Source: Solirubrobacteraceae bacterium (lineage in GTDB: Bacteria; Actinomycetota; Thermoleophilia; Solirubrobacterales; Solirubrobacteraceae). Taken from it: a stretch of DNA of 64,000 nucleotides. Every line of letters begins with the position of its first letter. The stretch's first letter is position 1. Of the stretch, positions 17,247 to 25,660 are shown in pieces. The translations under genes and the position numbers were made by a program. A model generated the notes under the pieces. The model made no database searches, had not been told where the DNA came from, and saw only the letters and a list, made by a program, of their open reading frames with translations. The stretch is taken from contig JAJCYD010000023.1 of the NCBI GenBank assembly GCA_029263125.1, forward strand, positions 1-64,000, in the 5' to 3' direction.

Positions 17247-17893
17247 GCCCCTACCTCGTCTCAGACGAGGTCGAGGACTATGGCGCCGCGCACACGACGC
17301 CGCCGGCCGCGCATCTGCTCGCGCTGCAACGCGAGACCGTCGAGACGCTCGACGCGCCGCAGATGCTGACCGGCGACGTCGAGGGCCGCTTCCTGGAGCT
17401 CCTCGTCTTCCTGGCCGCGCCCCGGCTCGTGCTGGAGATCGGCACGTACTCCGGCTACAGCGCGCTGGCGATGGCCGCCGCGCTGCCCGCCGACGGGCAG
17501 ATCGTCACCTGCGAGCTGTCTGACGAGCACGCCGACGTCGCCGAGCGCCACATCGCCGCCGCTGGGCAATCCGGCCGCATCGAGGTCCGGCGCGGGCGGG
17601 CGATCGACACGATCGCGACGCTCGACGGGCCGTTTGACCTCGTCTTCATCGACGCCGACAAGGCGAGCTATCTCGACTACTACGAGGCGGTCCTGCCCAA
17701 GCTGTCGGCGCGCGGCGTGATCGTCGTCGACAACGTGTTCTGGAGCGGGCGAGTGGCACAGCCGGCGTCCGTCGATGACGAAGACTCCACGGTCGCGATG
17801 CGCGCCTTCAACGATCATGTGATGGGCGATCCGCGCGTCATCAACGTCATGCTGACCGTTCGCGACGGGATGACGCTGTTGCGCCGCGCGTAG
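17243..17893 (+). CDS. SAM-dependent O-methyltransferase
   Basis: A 216-residue class I methyltransferase of the catechol/caffeoyl-CoA O-methyltransferase family. The SAM motif is VLEIGTYSGYSALAMAAALP (about residues 56-75), followed by CELSDEHADVAERHI, the metal/catalytic Asp in LVFIDADKASYLDYY, and VVDNVFWSG. It transfers a methyl group to a hydroxyl on an unknown acceptor. The GTG start overlaps the stop of the SPFH gene by four bases, so it belongs to the same transcript. Confidence 0.88.
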   Translation: MSPYLVSDEVEDYGAAHTTPPAAHLLALQRETVETLDAPQMLTGDVEGRFLELLVFLAAPRLVLEIGTYSGYSALAMAAALPADGQIVTCELSDEHADVAERHIAAAGQSGRIEVRRGRAIDTIATLDGPFDLVFIDADKASYLDYYEAVLPKLSARGVIVVDNVFWSGRVAQPASVDDEDSTVAMRAFNDHVMGDPRVINVMLTVRDGMTLLRRA

Positions 17894-17953
17894 GCCGCCG
17901 GCTCGGCGCTCGGACGGCGTTTGGCCTTGCACCGATCGCGCCCACCCGCTAGA

Positions 17954-17967
17954 ACCTGTCCACAGGT
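17954..17967. promoter_or_regulatory. 14-bp palindrome before a small membrane peptide gene
   Basis: ACCTGTCCACAGGT has perfect 6-bp arms around CC. It lies 24 bp before the small ORF start, where a repressor or activator could act. No regulator can be named. Confidence 0.4.
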
Positions 17968-17991
17968 CACGATGGCTATCTAGGGGGACGT

Positions 17992-18087
17992 ATGGGAGAC
18001 AGCAACGAAGGTGCTCAGAGCCTGCTGGTGTATGGGGGCGCAGCGCTCGCGATCATCATCGTCATCATGGTGCTCGCCGTCAGCTAG
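17992..18087 (+). CDS. 31-residue single-span membrane peptide
   Basis: A very short gene: the protein has a hydrophilic start (MGDSNEGAQSLLVYGG) and one hydrophobic helix (AALAIIIVIMVLAV) ending the protein. A purine-rich AGGGGGA at 17982-17988 lies at good spacing before the ATG. It sits alone in a 306-bp gap between the methyltransferase and ffh, with a palindrome upstream. The composition is like a real small membrane protein, but no family is recognised and conservation has not been tested. Confidence 0.55.
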   Translation: MGDSNEGAQSLLVYGGAALAIIIVIMVLAVS

Positions 18088-18184
18088 CAGACGCGCAGGT
18101 TCGCACGCAGGGCTCGCACGCCATCGGTGGCGTGACGAGTCCGGCAGTGCGATCACCTGGCCACGGCCGACGCCGGCCGCCGCC

Positions 18185-18190
18185 TAGACT
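18185..18190 (+). promoter_or_regulatory. -10 box before ffh
   Basis: TAGACT ends 9 nt before the GTG at 18200, and no Shine-Dalgarno sequence precedes the gene. This fits a transcript with almost no leader. Confidence 0.45.
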
Positions 18191-18199
18191 CACCGAGCC

Positions 18200-19534
18200 G
18201 TGTTCGACACGCTCTCAGAGAAGCTGCAGGCCACGCTCGCCGACGTTCGCTCCCGCGGGACGCTGACCGAGGCCGACGTCAACGCCGCCATGCGCGAGAT
18301 CCGCCTCGCCTTGCTGGAGGCCGATGTCAACTTCAAGGTCGTCAAGTCGTTCACGACGACCGTCAAGGAGCGCTGTCTGGGCTCCGACGTGCTCGGCCAG
18401 CTCAACCCCGGCCAGCAGGTCGTCAAGATCGTCAACGAGGAGCTCACCGCGCTGATGGGCGGTTCCAGCGCGGGCATCGCCTTCGCCTCCCGCCCGCCGA
18501 CGGTGATCCTCATGGCGGGCCTTCAGGGCTCCGGCAAGACCACCGCCACCGCCAAGCTCGCGCGCTTTCTCATGCAGGAGCACGGCTCGTCGGTTGCCGT
18601 CGCGGCCTGCGACGTCTACCGCCCCGCGGCCGTCGACCAGCTCGTCAAGGTGGGCGGCCAGGTCGGCGCGACCGTCTACGAGCAGGGCACCGACCGTGAC
18701 CCCGTCGACATCGCCACGTGGGCGCTGGACCAGGCCAAGCGCGAGGGCAAGGACGTCCTGATCGTCGACACGGCCGGGCGCCTGCACATCGACGAGACGC
18801 TCATGAATGAGCTCGTGTCCATCCGCAAGGCCGTCAAGCCGACGACCGTCCTGCTCGTCGTCGACGCGATGACCGGCCAGGACGCCGTCAACGTCGCCGA
18901 GCAGTTCGCTTCGGCGGTCGCCTTCGACGGCGTGCTGATGTCCAAGCTCGACGGCGACGCCCGCGGCGGCGCTGCACTGTCGGTCAAGGCGGTCACCGGC
19001 AAGCCGATCCTGTTCGCCTCCACCGGCGAGAAGCTCGACCAGTTCGAGCGTTTTCACCCCGACCGCATGGCGCAGCGAATCCTCGGCATGGGCGACGTGC
19101 TGTCGTTCATCGAGAAGGCCGAGGCGCAGATCGGCGAGGACGAGGCCAAGGAGCTTGAGCGCAAGCTGCGCCGCAACGAGTTCACGTTCGAGGACTTTCT
19201 CTCGCAGCTGAAGATGATGCGCAAGATGGGGCCGCTGCAGTCGCTGCTGGGGATGATCCCAGGCTTTCAGGGCGCCACGATGAAGAATGTCAAGGTCGAC
19301 GAGCGCGAGCTCGATCGCATCGAGGCGATCGTCCTGTCGATGACGCCGCTTGAGCGCCGGCGCCCGGATCTCATCAAGGGATCGCGCCGGCTGCGGATCG
19401 CTCGCGGGTCCGGCACGACGGTCCAGGCGGTCAACCAGCTCGTCAAGCAGTTCGCCCAGATGCAGAAGCTGATGAAGCAACTCGGCAAGGGCAAGATGCC
19501 CGACCTCCAGGCGCTCATGCGTCAGGGGCGGTAG
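18200..19534 (+). CDS. ffh: signal recognition particle protein Ffh
   Basis: A 444-residue SRP54 GTPase that binds signal sequences emerging from the ribosome and 4.5S RNA. The NG domain has MAGLQGSGKTTATAKLA, DVYRPAAVDQL, DTAGRLHIDETLM and SKLDGDARGG; the C-terminal M domain is methionine-rich (QLKMMRKMGPLQSLLGMIPG ... QMQKLMKQLGKGKM) with the RNA-binding SRRLRIARGSGT motif. It heads the conserved ffh-rpsP-khpA-rimM-trmD-rplS cluster. Confidence 0.96.
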   Translation: MFDTLSEKLQATLADVRSRGTLTEADVNAAMREIRLALLEADVNFKVVKSFTTTVKERCLGSDVLGQLNPGQQVVKIVNEELTALMGGSSAGIAFASRPPTVILMAGLQGSGKTTATAKLARFLMQEHGSSVAVAACDVYRPAAVDQLVKVGGQVGATVYEQGTDRDPVDIATWALDQAKREGKDVLIVDTAGRLHIDETLMNELVSIRKAVKPTTVLLVVDAMTGQDAVNVAEQFASAVAFDGVLMSKLDGDARGGAALSVKAVTGKPILFASTGEKLDQFERFHPDRMAQRILGMGDVLSFIEKAEAQIGEDEAKELERKLRRNEFTFEDFLSQLKMMRKMGPLQSLLGMIPGFQGATMKNVKVDERELDRIEAIVLSMTPLERRRPDLIKGSRRLRIARGSGTTVQAVNQLVKQFAQMQKLMKQLGKGKMPDLQALMRQGR

Positions 19535-19546
19535 GCTGGACGTCAT

Positions 19547-19789
19547 ATGGCCGTACGACTGAGACTCACCCGTGTGGGTGGCAAGAAGGACCCGATCTGG
19601 CGCGTCGTCGTTGCCGATCAGCGCTCGCCGCGCGACGGCCGCGTGATCGAGACGATCGGCCACTACAACGCGCAGACCCAACCGTCGACCATCAAGGTCG
19701 ATGAAGAGCGTGCCCGCCACTGGCTCGACCGCGGTGCTCAGCCGTCGGACCAGGTGCGCAAGCTGCTGCGCATCCAGGGCATCGCTTAA
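19547..19789 (+). CDS. rpsP: 30S ribosomal protein S16
   Basis: An 80-residue S16 with the family start [20 protein letters not shown], the core [16 protein letters not shown], and the end [15 protein letters not shown]. It is an early-assembly protein of the small subunit. It begins 12 bp after ffh; a TAGGCT box at 19532-19537 may give it an extra nearly leaderless promoter. khpA follows 12 bp later. Confidence 0.96.
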   Translation: MAVRLRLTRVGGKKDPIWRVVVADQRSPRDGRVIETIGHYNAQTQPSTIKVDEERARHWLDRGAQPSDQVRKLLRIQGIA

Positions 19790-19801
19790 CCCAGCCCAGC
19801 C

Positions 19802-20035
19802 GTGCAGGAGCTGCTGGAGTATCTGGCTCGGGCCCTCGTCGACGATCCCGACGCCGTGCGCGTGGAGTCCTTCGACGAGGACGACGGCAGCATCGTGCTC
19901 GAGCTGTCGGTCGGCGAGGACGACTACGGCAAGGTGATCGGCCGCGGAGGGCGCACCGCGAATGCCCTGCGCACGGTCCTCAAGGCGGCGGCGGTGCGAG
20001 AAGAGCGCCGCGTGTTCGTCGACATCGTGGATTGA
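19802..20035 (+). CDS. khpA: KH-domain RNA-binding protein KhpA
   Basis: A 77-residue single KH domain protein. The GxxG loop is in GKVIGRGGRTANALRTVLKAAA, preceded by the VELSVGEDDYG strand. KhpA binds RNA broadly (with KhpB in many Gram-positives) and affects division and translation. It starts with GTG between rpsP and rimM, its standard position; the rimM start is at or just past its stop. Confidence 0.93.
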   Translation: MQELLEYLARALVDDPDAVRVESFDEDDGSIVLELSVGEDDYGKVIGRGGRTANALRTVLKAAAVREERRVFVDIVD

Positions 20036-20037
20036 TC

Positions 20038-20547
20038 GTGAGCCCGGCGGACGTGCTGAATGCCGGCCGCGTCGGACGCCCGCACGGACTCGACGGCTCC
20101 TTTCACGTGACGCGGCCGCGCCCGGCGCTGCTGGTGCTCGGCGGGGTGGTGAGGATCGGCGATGCCTGGCGCGAGGTCGTTCGCCGCGCCGGCACCGACG
20201 ATCGCCCGATCCTGCGCCTGGAGGGGATCGCCGGCCGGGTGGCCGTGGAGGCGCTGCGGGGCGAGGACCTGCTCGTCGCCCGATCCGCCGCGCCGGCGCT
20301 GGATCCCGGGGAGTACTGGGCCGAGGACCTTCAGGGCTGCGACGTCGTGAGCGCCGACGGACAAGCGCTCGGCGTCGTCGAGCGACTTCGCGCGCTGCCC
20401 TCCTGCGAGGTCCTCGAAGTCGGGGAGCTGCTGATCCCGATGGTCGGCGACGCCGTGCTGTCAGTCGACGTGGCGGCGCGGCGGATCGTCGTGGACGCGG
20501 CGTTCCTCGGTGTCGAAGACGGCGACGCGTCCGGGAACGCCTCCTAG
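20038..20547 (+). CDS. rimM: ribosome maturation factor RimM
   Basis: A 169-residue RimM that helps mature the 3' domain of the 30S subunit and binds S19. The N-terminal domain begins NAGRVGRPHGLDGSFHV and the PRC-barrel part contains PGEYWAEDLQGCDVVSADGQALGVV and LLIPMVGDAVLSVDV. I choose the GTG at 20038; a TTG at 20032 overlapping the khpA stop is an alternative that adds two residues. Confidence 0.92.
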   Translation: MSPADVLNAGRVGRPHGLDGSFHVTRPRPALLVLGGVVRIGDAWREVVRRAGTDDRPILRLEGIAGRVAVEALRGEDLLVARSAAPALDPGEYWAEDLQGCDVVSADGQALGVVERLRALPSCEVLEVGELLIPMVGDAVLSVDVAARRIVVDAAFLGVEDGDASGNAS

Positions 20548-20559
20548 GGAGGTGGTCTG

Positions 20560-21249
20560 CTGCGCCTCGACGTCGTCACGCTGTTTCCCGACTGGTTTGA
20601 CTGGTTTCGCACGCAGCGCCATGTCTCAAACGCGCTGGCCGCGGGGCACGAGCTGCGAACGCTGGACCTTCGCGAGCACACGCCGCTGAGCGGCGGCCAG
20701 GTCGACGACACGCCATTCGGCGGGGGGGCCGGCATGCTGCTGCGAGTCGACGTCATGGACGCGGCGCTGCGCGCGTTCTATGGCGCCGATCCCGTCGACC
20801 TGCGTCGCGAGCGTCGCGTCATCGCGCTGACTCCGACCGGGCGGCTGCTGGACGACGCGCTCGTCGACGAGCTGTCGGTCGAGTCCGACGTGACGCTGCT
20901 GTGCGGGCGCTATGAGGGCTTCGACGAGCGGATCGTCGAGCATTTCGCCAGCGAGGCCGTGTCGATCGGGGAGTACGTGCTCGCGGGCGGCGAGCTCGCG
21001 GCGATGGTGATCTGCGACGCGGTGCTGAGAAAGCTCCCGGGCGCGCTGGGCGCCTCCGCGTCGGCGACCGAGGAGTCCTTCTCCACGGCGCTGCACGGCC
21101 GCCCGGAGTACCCGCACTACACGCGCCCCGCCGAGTACCGCGGCTGGAAGGTGCCCGACGTGCTGCTGTCAGGCCATCACGAGCAGATCCGCGCCTGGCG
21201 CGAGGAGCGCTCGCGCGAGCGCGTGCGGGGGACGGGCTCCCCGGAGTAG
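20560..21249 (+). CDS. trmD: tRNA (guanine-37-N1)-methyltransferase (CTG start)
   Basis: TrmD methylates G37 next to the anticodon and prevents frameshifting. The N-terminus [15 protein letters not shown] and the motifs [28 protein letters not shown] and [16 protein letters not shown] (the knot) are all present, giving about 229 residues. No ATG, GTG or TTG exists before the LFP motif: the frame begins CTG CTG CGC, with GGGAGG at 20548-20553 placed 6 nt before the CTG at 20560. A methionine at 20734 would delete the essential N-terminus, so CTG is the best start. Confidence 0.9.
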   Translation: MRLDVVTLFPDWFDWFRTQRHVSNALAAGHELRTLDLREHTPLSGGQVDDTPFGGGAGMLLRVDVMDAALRAFYGADPVDLRRERRVIALTPTGRLLDDALVDELSVESDVTLLCGRYEGFDERIVEHFASEAVSIGEYVLAGGELAAMVICDAVLRKLPGALGASASATEESFSTALHGRPEYPHYTRPAEYRGWKVPDVLLSGHHEQIRAWREERSRERVRGTGSPE

Positions 21250-21311
21250 GAGCTCCGCTACCATCTGCCGTCGGCGCGACCCCATCCCTGCATCGCGCCC
21301 TCCTCCTCTCT

Positions 21312-21866
21312 ATGTCCTCAGTCATCGAACGTCTTGAGCGCGCGCAACTGCGCCGCGTCCCGTCCTTTCAGGCGGGCGACCGCCTGCGGGTCCACTTCCA
21401 GGTGACGGAGGGCACGCGCAAGCGCACCCAGGTCTTCGAGGGCGTCGTCATCAAGCGCCAGGGCCACGGGGTCCGCGAGACCTTCACCGTGCGCAAGCAG
21501 TCCTTCGGCGTCGGCGTCGAGCGCACGTTCCCGGTGCACTCACCGAAGATCGAGAAGATCGAGGTCGCCGCTCGCGGCGACGTGCGGCGCGCCAAGCTCT
21601 ACTACCTGCGCGACCGCGTCGGCAAGCGCGCCCGCGTCCGCGAGCGCCGCTACACCGGCCCGGAGGAGCGCGTCGTCGGCGGGCTGCTCAACGACCCGGC
21701 CGAGCAGCTTGAGGCCGAGGCGGCTGCCGAGCCCGAGGCGGTCGACGCCGAGGGCGCCGTCGCCGACGACGCCGTCGCGGAGGCGGCGGCCGCCCAGGAT
21801 CACAGCGCTGCCGAGACCGCTGACGGAGGCGAGGCCGAGCAGGCCCCCACCGGCCAGCAGGCGTGA
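21312..21866 (+). CDS. rplS: 50S ribosomal protein L19 with acidic tail
   Basis: A 184-residue L19. The first 115 residues are the ribosomal core ([74 protein letters not shown]), at the 30S-50S interface. The C-terminal 60 residues are an alanine/glutamate/aspartate-rich extension absent from most homologues and similar in composition to the rpsA tail. lepB overlaps its stop. Confidence 0.94.
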   Translation: MSSVIERLERAQLRRVPSFQAGDRLRVHFQVTEGTRKRTQVFEGVVIKRQGHGVRETFTVRKQSFGVGVERTFPVHSPKIEKIEVAARGDVRRAKLYYLRDRVGKRARVRERRYTGPEERVVGGLLNDPAEQLEAEAAAEPEAVDAEGAVADDAVAEAAAAQDHSAAETADGGEAEQAPTGQQA

Positions 21867-22747
21867 CCGAGGCAGATTCCTCCCAGGGTCCGAGGCGACC
21901 GCAACGCGGAGTGCCGCTGGACCCGCCGCCGGATCCGCTGGTCAATGGCGATCACGATCGGCCATCTGAGCTTGACGAGCCGGTGAACGTCGACCCTCGG
22001 CCGATCGAGCGGGACAACTCGCGCCGTGCGACCGCGGATGCTCAGCGCCCGCATCCCACGCCCGCTGAGACCGGCGGCTCTCGGCCGAGCGAGGATCGCA
22101 TCCGCGCCGAGCGGTCGGGTGGCGGCGGCGGGCGCTCGGGCAGGAAGTCCTCGGAGGACAAGAGCAACTCGCCGTTTGAGATCGTCCTGATCATCGCCGT
22201 GGCGCTTGGCTTGGCGCTCGGCATCCAGGCGTTCCTGGTCAAGCCGTACCGGATTCCCTCGGAGTCGATGGTGCCGACGCTGATCGTCGGCCAGCGGGTT
22301 CTCGTCAACCGCATCGGCAACCGCTTCGGCGATCCGCAGATCGGCGACGTGACGGTCTTCCACCCGCCCAGCGGCGCCGAGAACGCCAACGAATGCGGGG
22401 CACCGCATGCTGACGACCAGCCCTGCCCGACGCCGACGCCCACCAAGGCCGACGTGAACTTCATCAAGCGGATCGTCGCCGGTCCCGGCGACACGCTCGC
22501 CATCGTCGACGGCCACGCCGTCCGCAACGGAAAGCGTCAGCGCGAGCCGTTCATCCAGGCATGCGGGGAGGGGGAGGAATGCAACTTCCCCAAGGCGATC
22601 AAGATCCCGCCTGGCCACTACTTCATGATGGGCGACAATCGCGGGGCCTCCGACGACAGTCGCTTCTGGGGACCGGTCCCGCGCGAATGGATCATCGGCA
22701 ACGCCTTCTCGACGTACTGGCCGCCGAAGCGCATCGGCCTGCTCTAG
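21863..22747 (+). CDS. lepB: signal peptidase I
   Basis: A 294-residue type I signal peptidase that removes signal peptides outside the membrane. After a long Pro/Arg/Ser-rich cytoplasmic segment (1-100) there is one membrane helix (106-125) and the catalytic domain: nucleophile Ser135 in [13 protein letters not shown], general base Lys202 in [12 protein letters not shown], and the box [20 protein letters not shown]. The GTG start overlaps the rplS stop. The N-terminal extension could be shorter in vivo. Confidence 0.93.
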   Translation: MTEADSSQGPRRPQRGVPLDPPPDPLVNGDHDRPSELDEPVNVDPRPIERDNSRRATADAQRPHPTPAETGGSRPSEDRIRAERSGGGGGRSGRKSSEDKSNSPFEIVLIIAVALGLALGIQAFLVKPYRIPSESMVPTLIVGQRVLVNRIGNRFGDPQIGDVTVFHPPSGAENANECGAPHADDQPCPTPTPTKADVNFIKRIVAGPGDTLAIVDGHAVRNGKRQREPFIQACGEGEECNFPKAIKIPPGHYFMMGDNRGASDDSRFWGPVPREWIIGNAFSTYWPPKRIGLL

Positions 22748-23563
22748 GTGAGCCCGGGCGCCGCGTTCGGCGTTCCGCCCGGCGCGTGCTGCATCATGGC
22801 GGCGAGCGTGAAGCCGTCGACGACAGCCGTGGCCGGACACCCTGAAGGCGTGCCGGCATCCTCTGGCCCAAGCGGATCGTCCTCGCTGGCGGCCACCCGG
22901 CGGCGCACGACCGCCGCCAGCCGGCGTCGCACCAGCGGTCGCAGGCTGTTCGCCTTCGACCGGCGCCTCGGCGTGCGCTGGGTCGCGGGCGCCGACGAGG
23001 CTGGTCGTGGCTGCCTGGCCGGACCGCTCGTCGCGGCGGCCGTCCTGTTCGACACCGAGGGGCTGACCGCGCGGCAGCTGTGCGAGCTCGGCCGGCTCAA
23101 CGACTCCAAGCAGCACTCGATCGAGGGTCGCGAGGAGCTGTTCCCGATCGTCCTGCGCACGGCCACGAAGGTCTGCGTCGTTTCGCGCTGCGCTCGCGGC
23201 ATCGATGACCGCGGTCTGCACAAGACCAACCTCGCCGCATTGCGCGACGCCCTGATCGGCGTCGCCCGCCCAGGCTGCATCTGCCTGTCTGACGGCTTCG
23301 CCGTCGGCGACGTCGGCTTCGAGCAGCGCGCGATCGTCGAGGGCGACGCCACCTCTGCCGCGATCGCAGCCGCTTCGATCGTCGCCAAGGTCACGCGCGA
23401 TCGCTACATGCAGCGCGCGGACGCGCTGCACCCCGGATGGGAGTTCGCGGCACACGTCGGCTACTCGACGCCCGAGCACCGCGAGGCGATCCGCCGCCAG
23501 GGCGTTTCGCCGCTTCACCGGCTGAGCTTTCAGTCGACGGCGTACCAGCAGCTGACGTTGTAG
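22748..23563 (+). CDS. rnhB: ribonuclease HII
   Basis: RNase HII cuts the RNA strand of RNA-DNA hybrids and single ribonucleotides in DNA. The core begins at about residue 72 with VAGADEAGRGCLAGPLVAAAVLF (catalytic Asp and Glu), then LNDSKQHS, SDGFAVGDV and AAASIVAKVTRDRYM. The first 70 residues are a low-complexity Ser/Arg/Ala extension, so the GTG at 22748, next to the lepB stop, may be too far upstream; later starts at 22796 or beyond are possible. Confidence 0.9.
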   Translation: MSPGAAFGVPPGACCIMAASVKPSTTAVAGHPEGVPASSGPSGSSSLAATRRRTTAASRRRTSGRRLFAFDRRLGVRWVAGADEAGRGCLAGPLVAAAVLFDTEGLTARQLCELGRLNDSKQHSIEGREELFPIVLRTATKVCVVSRCARGIDDRGLHKTNLAALRDALIGVARPGCICLSDGFAVGDVGFEQRAIVEGDATSAAIAAASIVAKVTRDRYMQRADALHPGWEFAAHVGYSTPEHREAIRRQGVSPLHRLSFQSTAYQQLTL

Positions 23564-23576
23564 GCGTTCGCGCACG

Positions 23577-23951
23577 TCAGAACGCTCCTTCGAGATGGTC
23601 CAGTCGCAGCAGGCGACCCACCCGATCCACCGTGACGCCCACGACGTCGAAGCGCAGATCCGCGGCGCGCGGTCGGTCGCTGCTATCAACCAGCCAGGCT
23701 GCGGCCATTCCGCGCACCTGCCGTTGCTTGCGCGGCGAGACGGACTCCAACGCCGTACCGGCTCTCGCCTCGATGCGCCGGGCCTTGACCTCGACGAAGA
23801 CGATCGTGGTGTTGTCGCACACGATGAGATCGAGTTCTCCAAACCGCGTGCGGTGGTTGCGCGTGAGCAGCCGGTAGCCGAGGCGCTCGAGGTGCTCAAG
23901 CGCAAGATCCTCGCCCAGCCGGCCGAGCCGTTGTCGAAGGTCTGTGGACAT
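23577..23951 (-). CDS. yraN: UPF0102 (YraN) endonuclease-fold protein
   Basis: A 124-residue protein of the UPF0102/YraN family, a restriction-endonuclease-like fold: LGRLGEDLALEHLERLGYRLLTRNHRTRFGELDLIVCD and then IVFVEVKARR give the E...D...ExK nuclease pattern. It is often next to rnhB and comM, as here, but on the opposite strand. I start at the ATG at 23951 since the family begins close to the LGRLGED motif; 8 further residues are open upstream. Confidence 0.88.
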   Translation of the reverse strand: MSTDLRQRLGRLGEDLALEHLERLGYRLLTRNHRTRFGELDLIVCDNTTIVFVEVKARRIEARAGTALESVSPRKQRQVRGMAAAWLVDSSDRPRAADLRFDVVGVTVDRVGRLLRLDHLEGAF

Positions 23952-24127
23952 GGCCCGCACGCTAGGCGCAGACATGTGTCAAGAGTGCAACGGAATGCGA
24001 CGTTTGCGTGCAGCTGGGCATACGTCATTGCGGGGGCTTGGCCAGGGCGGTTGTCGGCACGATTTCGCGCCTGATTTGTCACAAATGCAGGCTGACGCGA
24101 CACAGCCGCTGACCTAGCTTGTCGGTC

Positions 24128-25660
24128 GTGCTCGCACGTGCCACCACCTTCGCGATCGATGGCCTCGCCTCGCGCCGCGTCACAGTCGAGGTCGACCTTC
24201 GCAGCGGGTTGCCCGCGTTCACGATCGTCGGGCGCGGCGACGCTGCCGTGCGCGAGTCGCGCGAGCGCGTGCACGCTGCGCTGCTGAACTCCGGCTTCGC
24301 GTTTCCGCAGCGTCGGATCACGGTGAACCTCGCGCCGGCCCATCTGCGCAAGGTGGGCCCGGGCTTTGACCTCGCGACCGCGTGCGGTCTGCTTGCCGCT
24401 TCTGAGCAGGTCCCCGCCCGCAACGTCGATCGCTGGGCGGTCTTCGGGGAGCTCTCGCTCAGCGGCGAGCTGCGCCATTGCCGCGGCGTGCTCGCCGTGG
24501 CGCATGGCGCCCGACGGGCGGGAATCGAGGGACTCATCCTGCCGCGCGTATGCGCCCGCGAGGCGGCACTCGTGGAGGGCCTCGTGGTTGCCGGAGCGTC
24601 GACGCTGGTCGAGGTGGCCTCGATTCTGCGCGGAGGACGCGTGCCTGACCTGCCACCCGTCGATCTCACGGCCGCCGATCAGGGGGATCCAGACGAGCAG
24701 CCGGATCTGAGCGACCTCCGCGGCCACGCGTCGCCGATCCGCGCGCTGACGATCGCCGCCGCCGGAGCGCACAACCTGCTGCTGTCGGGGCCGCCGGGAA
24801 CGGGCAAGACGATGCTGGCCCGCCGATTGCCGTCGATCCTGCCCCCGCTCACTCGGGCCGAGGCCATCGACGTCACCGGAATCCATAGCGTCGCCGGCCA
24901 GCTCCCCGAGGGCGGATCGCTCGTGCGGCGCAGGCCGCTGCGCGCGCCCCATCACACGATCTCGTCCTCGGGCCTCGTGGGAGGCGGGACGCTGCCGAGC
25001 CCCGGGGAGGCCAGCCTCGCCCACCATGGCGTGCTGTTCCTCGACGAGCTGTCGGAGTTCAGCCGGTCGGCGCTGGAGGCGCTTCGCCAGCCGCTGGAGG
25101 ACGGCGTCGTCGCGATCGTGCGCGGCCAGCGCACCGTCACGTTCCCAACGAGGTTTCAGCTCGTCGCCTCTACCAACCCGTGTCCCTGCGGGATGGCCGG
25201 CAGCCCGCGCTGCCGGTGCTCGGAGGGGGACATGTCGCGTCACCGCCGCAAGCTCAGCGGACCGCTGCTGGACCGCGTGGATCTGCTGGTCCACATGCAG
25301 CGCCCGAGAGCCGACGAGCTCGGGGCGTCCGCGCTGACGACGTCGCAGGACGTGCGCGCGGCGGTGTTCGAGGCCCGCGAGCGCCAAGCGGCGCGCCTTC
25401 GGGGAACCGGGCTGTTGACGAACGCTGCGCTGACGCCACGCCACATCCGCGATCTGGTCCATGTCGATGCCTGTGGCATGTCGTGCCTGCAACGCTCCTA
25501 TGAGCGGGGCGACCTGAGCGCACGTGGCCACCAGCGCGTGCTGCGCGTAGCGCGGACGATTGCCGATCTCGCCGGCAGCGACGGGGTCGCCGCCAGCCAC
25601 ATCAACGAGGCGCTGGGCTTGCGCCAGCACGACATCCTCGAAGGAGCGCTCGCCGCATGA
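24128..25660 (+). CDS. comM: YifB/ComM-type Mg-chelatase-like AAA ATPase
   Basis: A 510-residue ATPase. The N-terminal ChlI-like domain starts MLARATTFAIDGLASRRVTVEVDL, with the PAFTIVG motif; Walker A is LLLSGPPGTGKTMLARRLPSILPPL, Walker B LFLDELSEFSR, and the C-terminal part holds the zinc-ribbon-like NPCPCGMAGSPRCRCSEGD. ComM proteins act as helicases that aid branch migration in natural transformation. I prefer the GTG at 24128 (TTG at 24119 also open). The stop overlaps the dprA start. Confidence 0.92.
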   Translation: MLARATTFAIDGLASRRVTVEVDLRSGLPAFTIVGRGDAAVRESRERVHAALLNSGFAFPQRRITVNLAPAHLRKVGPGFDLATACGLLAASEQVPARNVDRWAVFGELSLSGELRHCRGVLAVAHGARRAGIEGLILPRVCAREAALVEGLVVAGASTLVEVASILRGGRVPDLPPVDLTAADQGDPDEQPDLSDLRGHASPIRALTIAAAGAHNLLLSGPPGTGKTMLARRLPSILPPLTRAEAIDVTGIHSVAGQLPEGGSLVRRRPLRAPHHTISSSGLVGGGTLPSPGEASLAHHGVLFLDELSEFSRSALEALRQPLEDGVVAIVRGQRTVTFPTRFQLVASTNPCPCGMAGSPRCRCSEGDMSRHRRKLSGPLLDRVDLLVHMQRPRADELGASALTTSQDVRAAVFEARERQAARLRGTGLLTNAALTPRHIRDLVHVDACGMSCLQRSYERGDLSARGHQRVLRVARTIADLAGSDGVAASHINEALGLRQHDILEGALAA

